Below are positions 24,918-34,455 of a stretch of DNA of 64,000 bases, piece by piece. Source of the DNA: Salarias fasciatus (Eukaryota > Chordata > Actinopteri > Blenniiformes > Blenniidae); assembly GCF_902148845.1 (NCBI RefSeq), contig NC_043764.1, positions 29,814,236 through 29,878,235 of the forward strand, given 5' to 3'. The position numbers and the translations under genes are program-made. Each line of letters begins with the position of its first letter. The first letter of the stretch is position 1. The notes beneath the pieces were generated by a model. That model was not told where the DNA came from. It saw nothing but the letters and a program-made list of their open reading frames with translations, and ran no database searches.

Positions 24918-25988
24918 AGGGCAACTCCGGTTTTTTGACACCTGACCTTATTATAGGTGTGTGCATGCTCATATACTCCACTCAGACAAACATCGTGCAG
25001 CTCGGAGTCCTTCAGAAATTATTTAGATCCAAACGATGTAGCCCGCACTAGCGGGGGGTGCCACAGCAATGGAGCGTTAGTGCTGGACATAATCTCTGCA
25101 AAGTCGCTCATTTCGGCTGTATTGCTTCATCCATCGCCAGTGTTATCATAAAGTCAGCTCGTCTACCGTCTTCAGGTGGGTCAGCTGAAGAGCTGACAGT
25201 TTTCGCTAACTTAGCCACAATTAGCTCGGATGGGAACGTTGCGGCGCTCCTCTCCCCAGCAGAGAGGCACTTTTAGTCGGCCTCGGCTGCCACGGTGCCC
25301 CGGCGTCTGACTTCCAGCGGCCAAGTTGGAAAACGGCCCTCAGCTGCTCCCACGGAGCTTCGGACCCCGCGAAGACGCACGGCTCACACGCGCGCCGCTG
25401 GATGTCTCTTCCCTCGCCGGGAGATGCGTATCTCCGCTCCCCGGCAGATGTGGCTCCGGCCGGCCGTCGGGACCGTGACGGCCCGCCGCGCCGAGGCCGG
25501 TGCTCTCTCCTCGCCGGGAGGAAGCGTATCTCGCCCCGGCGGATGCACGCTCCACGCCGGCCGCGGCCGGAGTCTCTCTCCTTGCCGGGAGAAGCATATC
25601 TCCGCTTCCCGGCGGATGCGCGCTCCACGCCGGCCGCGGGGACCGCGACGGCCGGAGCGCTCCTCTCGCCGGGAGAATCCAGATGTCCGCCGCCCGTGCG
25701 GATGCGCGCTCCGAGCCAGCCGCGGGACACCGCCGGAGGCCCCCTTTCCGACCGAAAGGCAACCCAGCGCCGATGGATGAAGAAATACAGCCGAAATGAG
25801 CGACTTTGGCAGAGATTATGTTCCCGCGTAACGCTCCATTGCTGTGGCACCCCCGCTAGTGCGGCTACATCGTTGGATCTAAATAACTTCTGAAGGACTC
25901 CGAGCTGCACCATGTTTGTCTGAGTGAGTATATGAGCATGCACACACCTATAAATAAGGTCCAGGTGTCAAAAACCGGGAGTTGCCCT
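24918..25988. mobile_element. TTAA-flanked non-autonomous DNA transposon (MITE) with long inverted ends
   Basis: Flanked by TTAA (24914-24917 and 25989-25992). Removing the element and one TTAA restores the LINE reading VLFNVMINEYF. The ends begin AGGGCAACTCCGG, and about 225 bases of terminal inverted repeat match at roughly 90-95%, to the CATCCATCG boundary. Between them lies a very GC-rich core (25270-25760) with several imperfect copies of a unit of about 90-100 bases containing CTCGCCGGGAGAAGC and GATGCGCGCTCC. No transposase. TTAA targets and AGGG ends fit piggyBac or Kolobok families; which one is not decidable here. Confidence 0.82.
25270..25760. repeat. GC-rich tandem repeat core of the MITE
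   Basis: Repeated CTCCGC.CCCCGGCGGATG and CACGCCGGCCGCGG words at spacings near 90-100 bases, with local GC near 70-75%. It gives long chance open frames on both strands, which I do not regard as genes. Confidence 0.65.
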
Positions 25989-27837
25989 TTAATGTAATGA
26001 TTAATGAATATTTTCAAAATATTGACTCAAGATTTGGAAAATCCCTCTTTGCTGATGATGGCGCAATTTGGCGCAGAGGCAAGAACGTAGATCTTTTTAA
26101 TTGAGCATACTCAATTGCTGTTGGATCAATTAGTTCAGTGGGCAAATCAGTGGGGCTTTAAAGATTTCCACCTCAAAGAGTAATTTCAGGATATTTGTTT
26201 TAAAAAGAAAAACTCCAGATAGTACATTGTTTTTATATGATCACCCACTGGAAAGGGTCAAAGCCTTTTAAATTTTTAGGTATGTGGATGGATGAAAGGC
26301 TTACATGGAACTGCCATATTGAAAAAGTCATCTGTAAATGTGAAAAGATCATCAATATTCTTCGCAGTTTGGCCGGCACGGATTGGGGGGCAGACCGTCT
26401 AACTTTGCAAATGATATATAGAGCGATGTTGAGGTCTACTTTGGATTATGGCTGTTTTGTGTATGGAGCGGCATCTAAGACCAGCTTGGCTAAACTGGAT
26501 AGAATTCAGGCAAGAAGCACTGAGGGTCTGCCTCAGGGGATTTTAGAAACGACACCTATTCCGGCTTTATTAGTTGAGATGGGAGAGACTCCATTGGGAA
26601 TGCGAAGGCAGAAGCTCGGCTCCAGTACTGGGCTAGACTACCTGGGTTGGGGCATGATTCGAGTGCAAAGAGTCTCCTGGGAGAATGCTGGGAGTTCGAA
26701 AAAAAATGAGAGAGGGCTAATTATCTGAGCTCAATATGTCCGGGGCCTGCTTATGAGTTTGGGGCTGAGCAGCAAAATGTGACTAGCATAGCTCCTACCA
26801 GATCCAGAAGTGCCCTTGACCTGTTGGGTCAGAATAAGGGAAAGAGTTTGCCAACAAGTGAATGAATTTATTTCAAAGAGTGACTCAGGGTATTTTATTT
26901 TCACAGATGGATCCAAGGATCCAACCTCAGGAAAAGCTGGCTTTGGAGTTTACATAATGAATAAGGAGATTAGGAAAAGTATGCGAGTATCTAATAATGT
27001 GTCTGTTTTTTCTACTGAACTGTTGGCAATCCGGTGGGCCTTGGATTGGATCGAGCGGAATAAACCTGAGTTATTGTACATTTTTTCTGACTCTTCAGCT
27101 GCCAATTCGTTCTATAGCTGGTGGAATTTCAGGCTCTGATATTATCCTTGAAATTTTGAGCTGCTTGCGTAGAATTGAACAGAATTGAACAGTCTGGCTG
27201 TGCGTAATTTTTGTGTGGATCCCTGGTCAGTCAGGTATATATGGAAATGAAACTGGCGGATAATCTTGCTAAAGACTCTCTTCTTCATAGTGAGTTGGAA
27301 TATGAAATGGGCCTTGGGAAGCGGGAGTGCATCTCTCTTTTAAAAGTGAAACAGACAAATTTATGGCAAGCAAAGTGGGATAAGGAAATTAAAGTTAGAG
27401 TATATTTTAGCTGTCAGCCTGGAGTTAAAATGTAGGGCCACTGATGGACAACAGAACTAATCAAGTACAAATTACTCGCATAAGACTGGGGCATTGTGGG
27501 CCTTGCTGCCTATTTGAATGTATTAGGGAAGCATCAGAGTGGCTTGTGTCAGTGTGGGGAAGCTGAAACCGTTATCCATGTATTAGTTTTCTTGTGTGTG
27601 TTACGTGTGGAGAGGCGGTTTATATATAAAGAACTATCTCATTTGGAATAAGCATCTTTTTCTTTTAAGTCGTTATTTTCTGCTGGGAGCAATTCTTGCT
27701 TGTTGACAATGCTGTGATTAAGTTTTTGCGAGCCACCAACCTCTACTCCAGAGTCTAAAGTGTGAACTGAATGTTTACCGCTTAACCTGAAGGGGCAGCA
27801 TTGCCTAAACAAAGCGTACAGCCTGCCGGAAATCAAT

Positions 27838-27863
27838 TAGAAGAAGAAGAAGAAGAAGAAGAA
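27838..27863 (+). repeat. (GAA)n tail of LINE copy 1
   Basis: About eight GAA units at the 3' end of the element, directly before CTTCCGGTTTGAAG of the host 5' region. Confidence 0.85.
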
Positions 27864-27874
27864 GCTTCCGGTTT

Positions 27875-27890
27875 GAAGATGGCGGGAGTT
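27875..27890 (+). repeat. Left target-site duplication of LINE copy 2 (contains a decoy haus7 ATG)
   Basis: GAAGATGGCGGGAGTT, identical to 29815-29830. This copy carries the first codons of haus7, but reading on into the LINE gives only MAGVVLV before a stop. Because the LINE tail is (GAA)n, the left edge is uncertain by a few bases; the unambiguous match is 13 bases. Confidence 0.85.
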
Positions 27891-29818
27891 GTCCTGGTTT
27901 AATATAATGGTAAATGAATGTGTTTGATGACCTGGGTGAAGGCTTGGTAGATCCCTATTGCGGATGATGGAGCAATCTGGAGACGAGGTCGTAATGTAAA
28001 GTTTTTGATTAAAGAGATGCAGAGAGCTCTTAACATGGTGCAGGAGGTGGCTGATAGTGGGCTTCAGGCTTTCTGTCGCAAAATCTAACTATATGATCTT
28101 TGGAAGGAAAAGGGCAGCAGGCAGTGAAGGCATCAGATTATATGGGTCACTACTGGACAGAGTCAAGGGTTTTTAAGTTTTTGGAGTGTGGTTGGATGAG
28201 AGGTTGACATATAGAGTGCTGTGGATAAGATAGTGAGTAGGTGTGGAAAAGTAATTAATGTTATGAGATGTCTCACTGGTTGTCCCTGGGGGGCAGATAG
28301 GGCTGCAATGCTGACAATATATAAGGCACTGGTAAGGTCTATCTTTGACTATGGCTGTCTGGTGTATGGGTCAGCAGCCAAGACTGTCCTGGCTAAACTG
28401 ATGTAGTGCAGGCCAGAGCACTGAGGTTGTGCATTGGGGCCTTCCGGACAACACCAATCTCGGCGCTGCTAGTGGAGGCAGGGGAGACCCCGCTGAGGCT
28501 GCGGCGTGAGAAACTAGCTCTAAATTATTGGGGTGAAAATTGAAAGGACTCGCTTCAGCTCTACCTTCAAGTGTTCTGCTGTCTCAATGTTGGGAATTTG
28601 AGAAAGGTCAAAGCAGGCATAATGAGGTCAGTTACTTGGAATCTGTTCAGAAATGCATAGGGGAGCTAGGACTGGGGAAATGTCAGTATAGCTCCCCCTG
28701 TGTGCTGGCCACCTGTCCCACAGTGGCTTTGGGCTGAGGCAGATGTGGATATGTCAGTTAAACAATTAATTCAAGAGGGGATAATAGGGAATGTGGTGGA
28801 GGGGGTAGGTAGATACCTCGAGAGTAGATGGGGGGGGCTTTATTAAGGTTTTCACAGACGGGTCAAGGGACCCAGAAAGTGGGAAAGTAGGTTGTGGAAT
28901 ATACATTCCCCATATCCACATCTGTCAAAGCAAGAGATTGTCTGATGGAGTCTCTATTTGTCAGCAGAGCTGATAGCGCTACTGTGGCCCTGTGGTGGGT
29001 TGAGGAGGGGGGGTTTCGCAAGGTGGTCCTGTGTTCAGATTCTCTTTCATCTCTGATGGCACTAAGGGGGGCTGAGGGAGGACATGCCAGAATGGAGATA
29101 GTTGGGGAAATTCTAATGGTGGTGTCCAACCTGGAGAGAAGGGGATGTAGTGTTGGGTTTATGTGGGTGCCATCACATGTAGGGATTGAAGGAAACGAGG
29201 TGGCAGACAGGGCAGCAAAATACAGCTTAGGGAAGAAGGAGGTGGATATTAGAGTCCCTTTAGGGAAAATGGAGTGCCGAAGCTTTATTAATAAGAGAAT
29301 CCATCGCCAGTGGCAGCAGGAGTGGGAGGGAGACAGCAGAGGAAGGAAGCTTTTTTCAGATTCAGCCATTAGTGCATCCTACAAAGAGAGCGTATATGAA
29401 GAGGGCAGAGGACGTCAAATTAACAAGGCTTAGGCTCGGGCACTGTGGGTTAGCCAGTGGGTTGATGCTAATAGGGAAACATCCGGATGGGAAATGTACT
29501 CACTGTGAGTGCTTAGAGACTGTGAGCCATGTCTTAATGGTATGTCCAGCATACACAGACCAGAGGAGAATATTATTTATAAATCTGGAAAAATTGGGTC
29601 TGAAAGCATTTTCTCTTTCTACAATACTGGGTGAGGGATTGAGGGACAGGGAAATTGCACGGGCAGTAGTTCTTTTTCTTATGTTAACGGGTCTGTATAA
29701 TAGGATATAGATCCCAGAAGGTGAAGATGTAATTTGCGGGATTCACTGGGGGTGGCAGCAATGCACCAATGTTGTGCACAGTCTGCCGGAAAGGAAGAAG
29801 AAGAAGAAGAAGAAGAAG
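27891..29818 (+). mobile_element. I/Nimb-type LINE, copy 2 (5' truncated)
   Basis: Related to copy 1 but a distinct copy. It starts inside the RT domain just before IADDGAIWRRGRNVKF (27960). It continues through a DYGCLVYGSAAKT segment and an RNase H domain with FTDGSRDPESGKVGCGIY (28850), SDSLSSLMALRGAEGG and VPSHVGIEGNEVADRAAK (29170). A C-terminal region follows, with LRLGHCGL and HCECLETVSHVLMVCP (29430-29560), stopping at 29709. The (GAA)n tail (29795-29818) abuts the haus7 start codon. A few frame breaks; the RNase H to C-terminal part is better preserved than in copy 1, suggesting it is younger. Its target duplication proves it inserted into haus7. Confidence 0.85.
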
Positions 29819-29830
29819 ATGGCGGGAGTT
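29815..29830 (+). repeat. Right target-site duplication of LINE copy 2, overlapping the haus7 start
   Basis: GAAGATGGCGGGAGTT, matching 27875-27890 at 16 of 16 bases. The ATG at 29819-29821 is the functional haus7 start. Confidence 0.85.
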
Positions 29831-32800
29831 TCCAGAAAAGAAAAAGAACTCGCTCACATGTTTATTCTGCGCTGCAGGTAAACATCTTCAATATAAACTC
29901 GACGAACTAATTCACCCGACATGTTTGTTCTGAACTGAACAAAAAAAAGCTGTAATATAACAAACCCGAACTTTAACTCACTGCATTGTGAACTGTCTAA
30001 AAACACGAGCTGTTGTTTATCTCCACATTTTAACCTTGTTTTACCGCTACGTTCATTTATCTTCACGTTCCTCCTCTGTCACTATTAAAACAGTTTTAGT
30101 GACTTGACAATACGTTCGTATGTGTCCCACATCTAAACTTGCTGACGACCTAATGCGGCCAAAAAGTGAGTTTTCTATAACTCACCATTAGTTAATCTAA
30201 TCTAATCTCAGAACCATGCCCTAATCCACATCATCAGGAAGGATAACCCGCTTTGTCAATCTGAATCTGAAATAATTTTGGTCTATTTACTGGAAACACT
30301 CTTGAGTACAAGAAACACTCAGAACACAAAGGGACACTTTGTTTACCAAATCAATTGTCATACATACGACTGCAATTCAATGTTTACTTTCAGTTTCACC
30401 CTCCAACCTCAGCTTAATGTGTGTTTAAAATGGAGCAGTGAGAAATGAAGAAACACACGTTTCGAATTAGTTTCAAGACCATAGAAATGATTCTGATAGA
30501 AGTGTTGATGTGTGTTGAGGTATAAATTGATGATTGATTTGTGGGCCTTTTCATATCAGTTTCTTAGTTTATGTCAGTTTGAACCCTTTCCCTGTGCTCA
30601 CCTTGTGTTTGTGTTGTGTTGAGGCTGTTTCCTGCCCGCTGCTGGAGCACCTGCAACCTCCAGGAGGCCGGCCGCATGCTGCAGCTGCTGTGCACGCCCT
30701 CAGAGATCCGCACTGAGATCCTGACGTGGATCTGCAGCAGGTAGGAGGACCTACTCTCCTCCCATCCGACATCATTCCCATGTGAAGAGATAATATCTTG
30801 ATTTTTAACCACACGTTACGATGCTGTATCACTTTGTTGACAGCTCTCTTCTTGTCACAGCAGGCTATGAGTAAAGCTGAATAACCTGTGGGTCTCTGTC
30901 CTAATGTGTCATTTCACAGGATCAAACCAGACTTTGCCACATCCATGAAGGGGGCAGCAGCAGGCCCAGACCCTGATGCTGTGATGAGAGGTAGCAGTGT
31001 GTTTTCTCGGCAGCCTGCAGAGCGTACACAGGTCCTTCAATGAACCGATTCCAGACTCTAATCTCTCCCACCGCTGGTGGTCTCTGCTTGTGCTCCCAGA
31101 AATGGCCTTGGTAGGACAGGAGCTGATGCTGTGCAGAGCAAATGACCTCAACCTGATCAAGGTGAAAGGCTGCACCACACTAAAGCATGTTCCACATGAT
31201 CCATGGAAAGTTTTGTTTTTATTTTAAAATCAATCTGTTCTCAAGGATCATATACAGTTATGAAAGCATCTTCAGTATAACTCAGACTAGTGCAGAGGGA
31301 GGTTTTCTGAAGGGCTGCCATATCTTGTAAAATGCTTTTCTCTTTTTCCTCGTCCAATAAGTTATATTCTCCGGTGTATACCGTTTTTAACTACACACCT
31401 GTTCAAACAGCGGCTGTAAAAGCAGATACTTTATTTTTTGCAGGACAGAGTGGAGACGTTTGAACTTTCTGAGCATGTTTGACACAAACCTGAACCAAGG
31501 ATTAGAGCCACAAAACTATTATTTAATCAGATTTTCCAGCACCAAACATGTGTCAGGTTTCACCGTTGCCCTGTCACCTTGAGTTGTATTGTGTGGGTTT
31601 GATCATCGGTATAGAGCAGGACATAACAGGCAGGTCTGAACAGTGTGCTGCACTTCACTTTATTAATTTGTCCCATGAAGGGCAATTTCATTTGGAGCAG
31701 AAAACAAAAAGGTCACATTTAAGAAGACATAAATACAGAGTGTGAGCAGCAAATTAGCTCAGGCGCAAAATACCAGACTGTTTCCACGACGACCAGCACC
31801 TTCTGCTGGGCACAGGGCTTTCCTTGGTTTGCGTGTTTTAAAACACTCGATCACATTCTCTTTCGTCAAAGAAGAGTTCTGAGTTCTGAGCAGGAGTTGA
31901 CCTGAGGCGTTTTTTTTATCTCCATGTTGTTGTTAAAATCAGCATCAGTTAGTTCATTAATGTCACCAGAGGACTCCTTCAGCTCGTCCCAGCCCTGCAG
32001 AGTCCAGGCAGGCGTCCACATCCAGACTTTAGCTCTGCTGTTCTGCACGTACCATCGCGTCACGTCCTGCTCCTGTTTCTCTTCTCTCTTCAGGGTGAGG
32101 CCACACCTCTGCGACAGGCTGCTGTTCCTGCAGCAGCTCCTCACCGTGGTCCAGGACTTCGAGCAGGTGGAGTATGGAGAGGATTCAGACGCTGACGGGC
32201 CTCACCATATAGAAGAAAAGGAGGAGGTGCAGGATCAATGGGACTTCGTGGAGAATCTCCTTCAAAGCCAGAACCTGCCTCTCCTCTCTCGGATGCGCCA
32301 GGCTGAACTCCCTCCCTGGCCCGCGGACGTCCAGTAGGTCACGCTCTGGTCCTCTCTCACTGCCGGCTCCTCTGCTCAGCTTCTCTCTCTGACCTGCAGG
32401 AGGATCTGCGATGAGCTGAAGCGCCGCGACCTGCCGGCTGCAGCGCAGGCAGCTGGAGTGGAGGCCGTCCTGCAGGACACCCGGGCGGAGCTGGAGAAGC
32501 TGCAGTCACAGGTGAAGCACAGGATTCCTGTATGAGGAGCACCTGTCGGAAAGGTTCTGGTTCCTGTTCACCACAGGATCATACTAACGCTGAAACGTTG
32601 TTTGCATGAAGAGACATCAAAGTGCTGATTTCCTGAAGCTGTGATTCAGACTTCATCATGAGGCGAACACGGGGCCAGTCTGGATTCTCACTGAGTTCCT
32701 CCTCCTCCTCTGCAGTGTGACTTCCTGAGCGAGGCGGCGCAGACCGCCACCGCCTTCCTGCCCCGCTCGCTGCGCGTGGCGGCGTGCGACTCCAGCAGCT

Positions 32801-33362
32801 GATGACCGCCTTCAGCCACGTGTACGAGTCGGACCTGAAGGATCACTGCGGCAGAGAGCCGCCCGGCGTCGGCGCCGACTGCCACGTCTTCCAGAGAGTG
32901 CAGCAGCTGCTGCTCGCCTGCAACACGGTGCGACGGGTCTGCCGGCCTCCCCGCCGTCTGAAGGGTCATCTGCTGCCGTCATTATAATGCCACTTAAACA
33001 GTAATACAATGTTTGACTTTAACGGGTGAAAATAACTCATTGGAATAATCTAAAAGGATTGAAGTGCAGCTTTACAGTGTGTGTGTGTGTGGTTTTTTTT
33101 TCCCCCTTAGGAGCTGGAAATACTGAAGGAATTGCCTGAAGCTTCTGCATCTGTGTCAAAAGAAGCAAATCGGCTCCAAACAGAACCTCAGTACTGGAGC
33201 GGAGGAGTGAAGCACGCATTACGTATGTCAGGCTCGCGCACACACACACACACACCTATACCTGTTGGTTTAAAATGTGTGTTTTTTTTTGCAGCGGAAC
33301 TGTTGGAGGAACTGAAGACACAAATCTCGGACTACGTCTCTCTGTTGCAGTCCAGACAATGA
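29819..33362 (+). CDS. haus7: HAUS augmin-like complex subunit 7
   Basis: Subunit of the augmin complex, which recruits gamma-tubulin to spindle microtubules for branching nucleation. Nine exons: 29819-29877, 30624-30740, 30920-30990, 31100-31161, 32094-32333, 32400-32511, 32716-32927, 33111-33222, 33295-33362, all with GT-AG borders and matching phases. Key family matches are SCPLLEHL, LQLLCTPSEIRTEILTWICSR (exon 2), GQELMLCRANDLNLIK (exon 4) and LFLQQLLTVVQDFEQVEYGE (exon 5). The C-terminal helical part ends ISDYVSLLQSRQ. Single-base breaks are visible in exon 1 (one T short in the run after ATG at 29858), exon 2 (extra C near 30652), exon 5 (near 32120) and exon 7 (near 32790). Conservation is otherwise good. 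A LINE occupies the whole immediate 5' flank. Confidence 0.88.
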
Positions 33363-33482
33363 CAACACACACACACACACACTCTGAGCTGTGGTGTTTT
33401 ATCCACTCATGAGTGTGTGTTCAACTGTATGACATTCTCATACTTCATCCATTTTTTGTTCATATTGTACATATCTTATCTG

Positions 33483-33488
33483 AATAAA
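33483..33488 (+). terminator. haus7 polyadenylation signal
   Basis: AATAAA 121 bases after the haus7 stop, followed by a T-rich stretch at 33520-33540. Confidence 0.6.
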
Positions 33489-33816
33489 TGTCTTTGTTAC
33501 AAGCTGCAGTTTAAAACATTCACTGACTTTTTCTTTCTCCACAGTTAAAGATCTGTTAAAATATTTCCTACAGCGTCTGTCCCTCGTCTGGGACACACAC
33601 CACAGGTGTGTCTCATGCTGAGTGCTGGTTCATTTTCCTGAAGAGAATCAAAGACAACAGAAGTGATTTTCTGGAGAATAAATGGACGCTGCTACGCAGC
33701 AGGTTGGTCTTTACTATTTAATTTTACACAAACTGTACAGCTGAGACAGTGAAGCCGGATTCTGAGCAGTCCAGTCCATCAGCGGAGCAGGTCCAGGTCC
33801 AGGTCCAGGGTCCCCT

Positions 33817-34333
33817 TCAGAAGCCTTTCCCTGCCAGCCAGTCCTTAAGCTCTGTGTCGAAGTGACCTTTGACCTTGATGGTCATGTGACCTCGTTGACC
33901 TGCGTGGGCAGCTCCTTGCCGGTCACCTCCTCAGGTACTGCTTCAGCTCCCGCTCCAGAGCCCAGATGTCTCCCTCCACCTTCCGGATCAGAGTCATCTT
34001 GCGGTTCCCGTGGGTCGGTCGGTGTACACCGGGATGTTGTGCATCCGTGAGCGGCGGACCATGTAGGGCAGCGGCGGCGGGTTGTCTGCAGGGGGGATCC
34101 AGCCTGACGGTGCGGGGCCGGCGTGTTTCGGCGGGACCGGGATGCGCGAGGGCGGAATAAGCCGCTCCACGAAGCGGTATTCCTCCGCAGACTCCACGAA
34201 CCGCTGGCGGGTCTGTCCGGAGGCGGCGCGGCAGAGCGGCGGAGCCCCGCGGGACCGCCCGGCGGGGAGGCGGAGAGCTCCTGTTCAGAGCCCCGCGGAG
34301 AGCCCGCCGGAGGCTGAAGCAGGCCGCCATCAT
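33817..34333 (-). CDS. mrpl49: Mitochondrial ribosomal protein L49, apparently intronless
   Basis: Component of the large subunit of the mitochondrial ribosome. The N terminus [20 protein letters not shown] is a basic, acid-free mitochondrial targeting sequence. The mature part matches the family closely: [80 protein letters not shown], and the end [17 protein letters not shown]. Length is about 170 residues (human 166). Four or so small indels shift the frame (near 34225, 34012, 33935 and 33893). No intron is present although the mammalian gene has several. ETS-type sites flank the start, and the gene lies tail to tail with haus7 (455 bases between stops). Confidence 0.88.
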
Positions 34334-34351
34334 GTCTGTGACGTGCACGAG

Positions 34352-34397
34352 CGGGACCCGGAAGTTAAAAACAACTTCCGGGATGTAGTTCCGGTTC
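34352..34397. promoter_or_regulatory. mrpl49 core promoter with paired ETS-type sites
   Basis: CCCGGAAGT and ACTTCCGG lie as an inverted pair about 20-45 bases upstream of the ATG, followed by a third TTCCGG. This is the usual layout of a TATA-less mitochondrial or housekeeping promoter and argues that this intronless copy is expressed from its own promoter. Confidence 0.55.
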
Positions 34398-34410
34398 CTC
34401 CAGGAGAGCT

Positions 34411-34418
34411 TTTTTCTT

Positions 34419-34452
<34 letters not shown>
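34411..34452. repeat. Poly-T tract
   Basis: About 40 bases, nearly pure T, upstream of mrpl49. It is on the 5' side of that gene, so it is not its retrocopy tail. Confidence 0.9.

Positions 34453-34455
<3 letters not shown>

Larger units (their letters stand above)
23449..27863 (+). mobile_element. I/Nimb-type LINE, copy 1 (5' truncated, contains a nested MITE)
   Basis: Non-LTR retrotransposon. In order: the end of the endonuclease domain (VGSDHFPV, about 23550), a linker with PWWNEECEKAVSKRKK, and reverse transcriptase motifs SYRPIALTSVLCKVMERMV (about 24500) and FADDGAIWRRGKN (about 26050). An RNase H domain follows, with FTDGSKDPTSGKAGFGVY and FSTELLAI (26890-27110). The 3' tail is (GAA)n at 27838-27863. 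RNase H downstream of RT points to the I clade (Nimb in fish). A TTAA-flanked MITE interrupts the RT domain at 24918-25988. Many stops and frame shifts; inactive. Inferred target duplication GCTTYCGGTT, 9 of 10 bases. Confidence 0.8.

Noticed and set aside
25221-25943. 240-residue minus-strand protein and several plus-strand ones in the same place
   Set aside because: They lie wholly within the MITE. High GC and tandem repeats remove stops by chance, and parts are simply the inverted ends.
34411-34452. Poly-T tract as the poly(A) tail of an mrpl49 retrocopy
   Set aside because: It lies on the 5' side of mrpl49, the wrong end for a retrocopy tail of a minus-strand gene.
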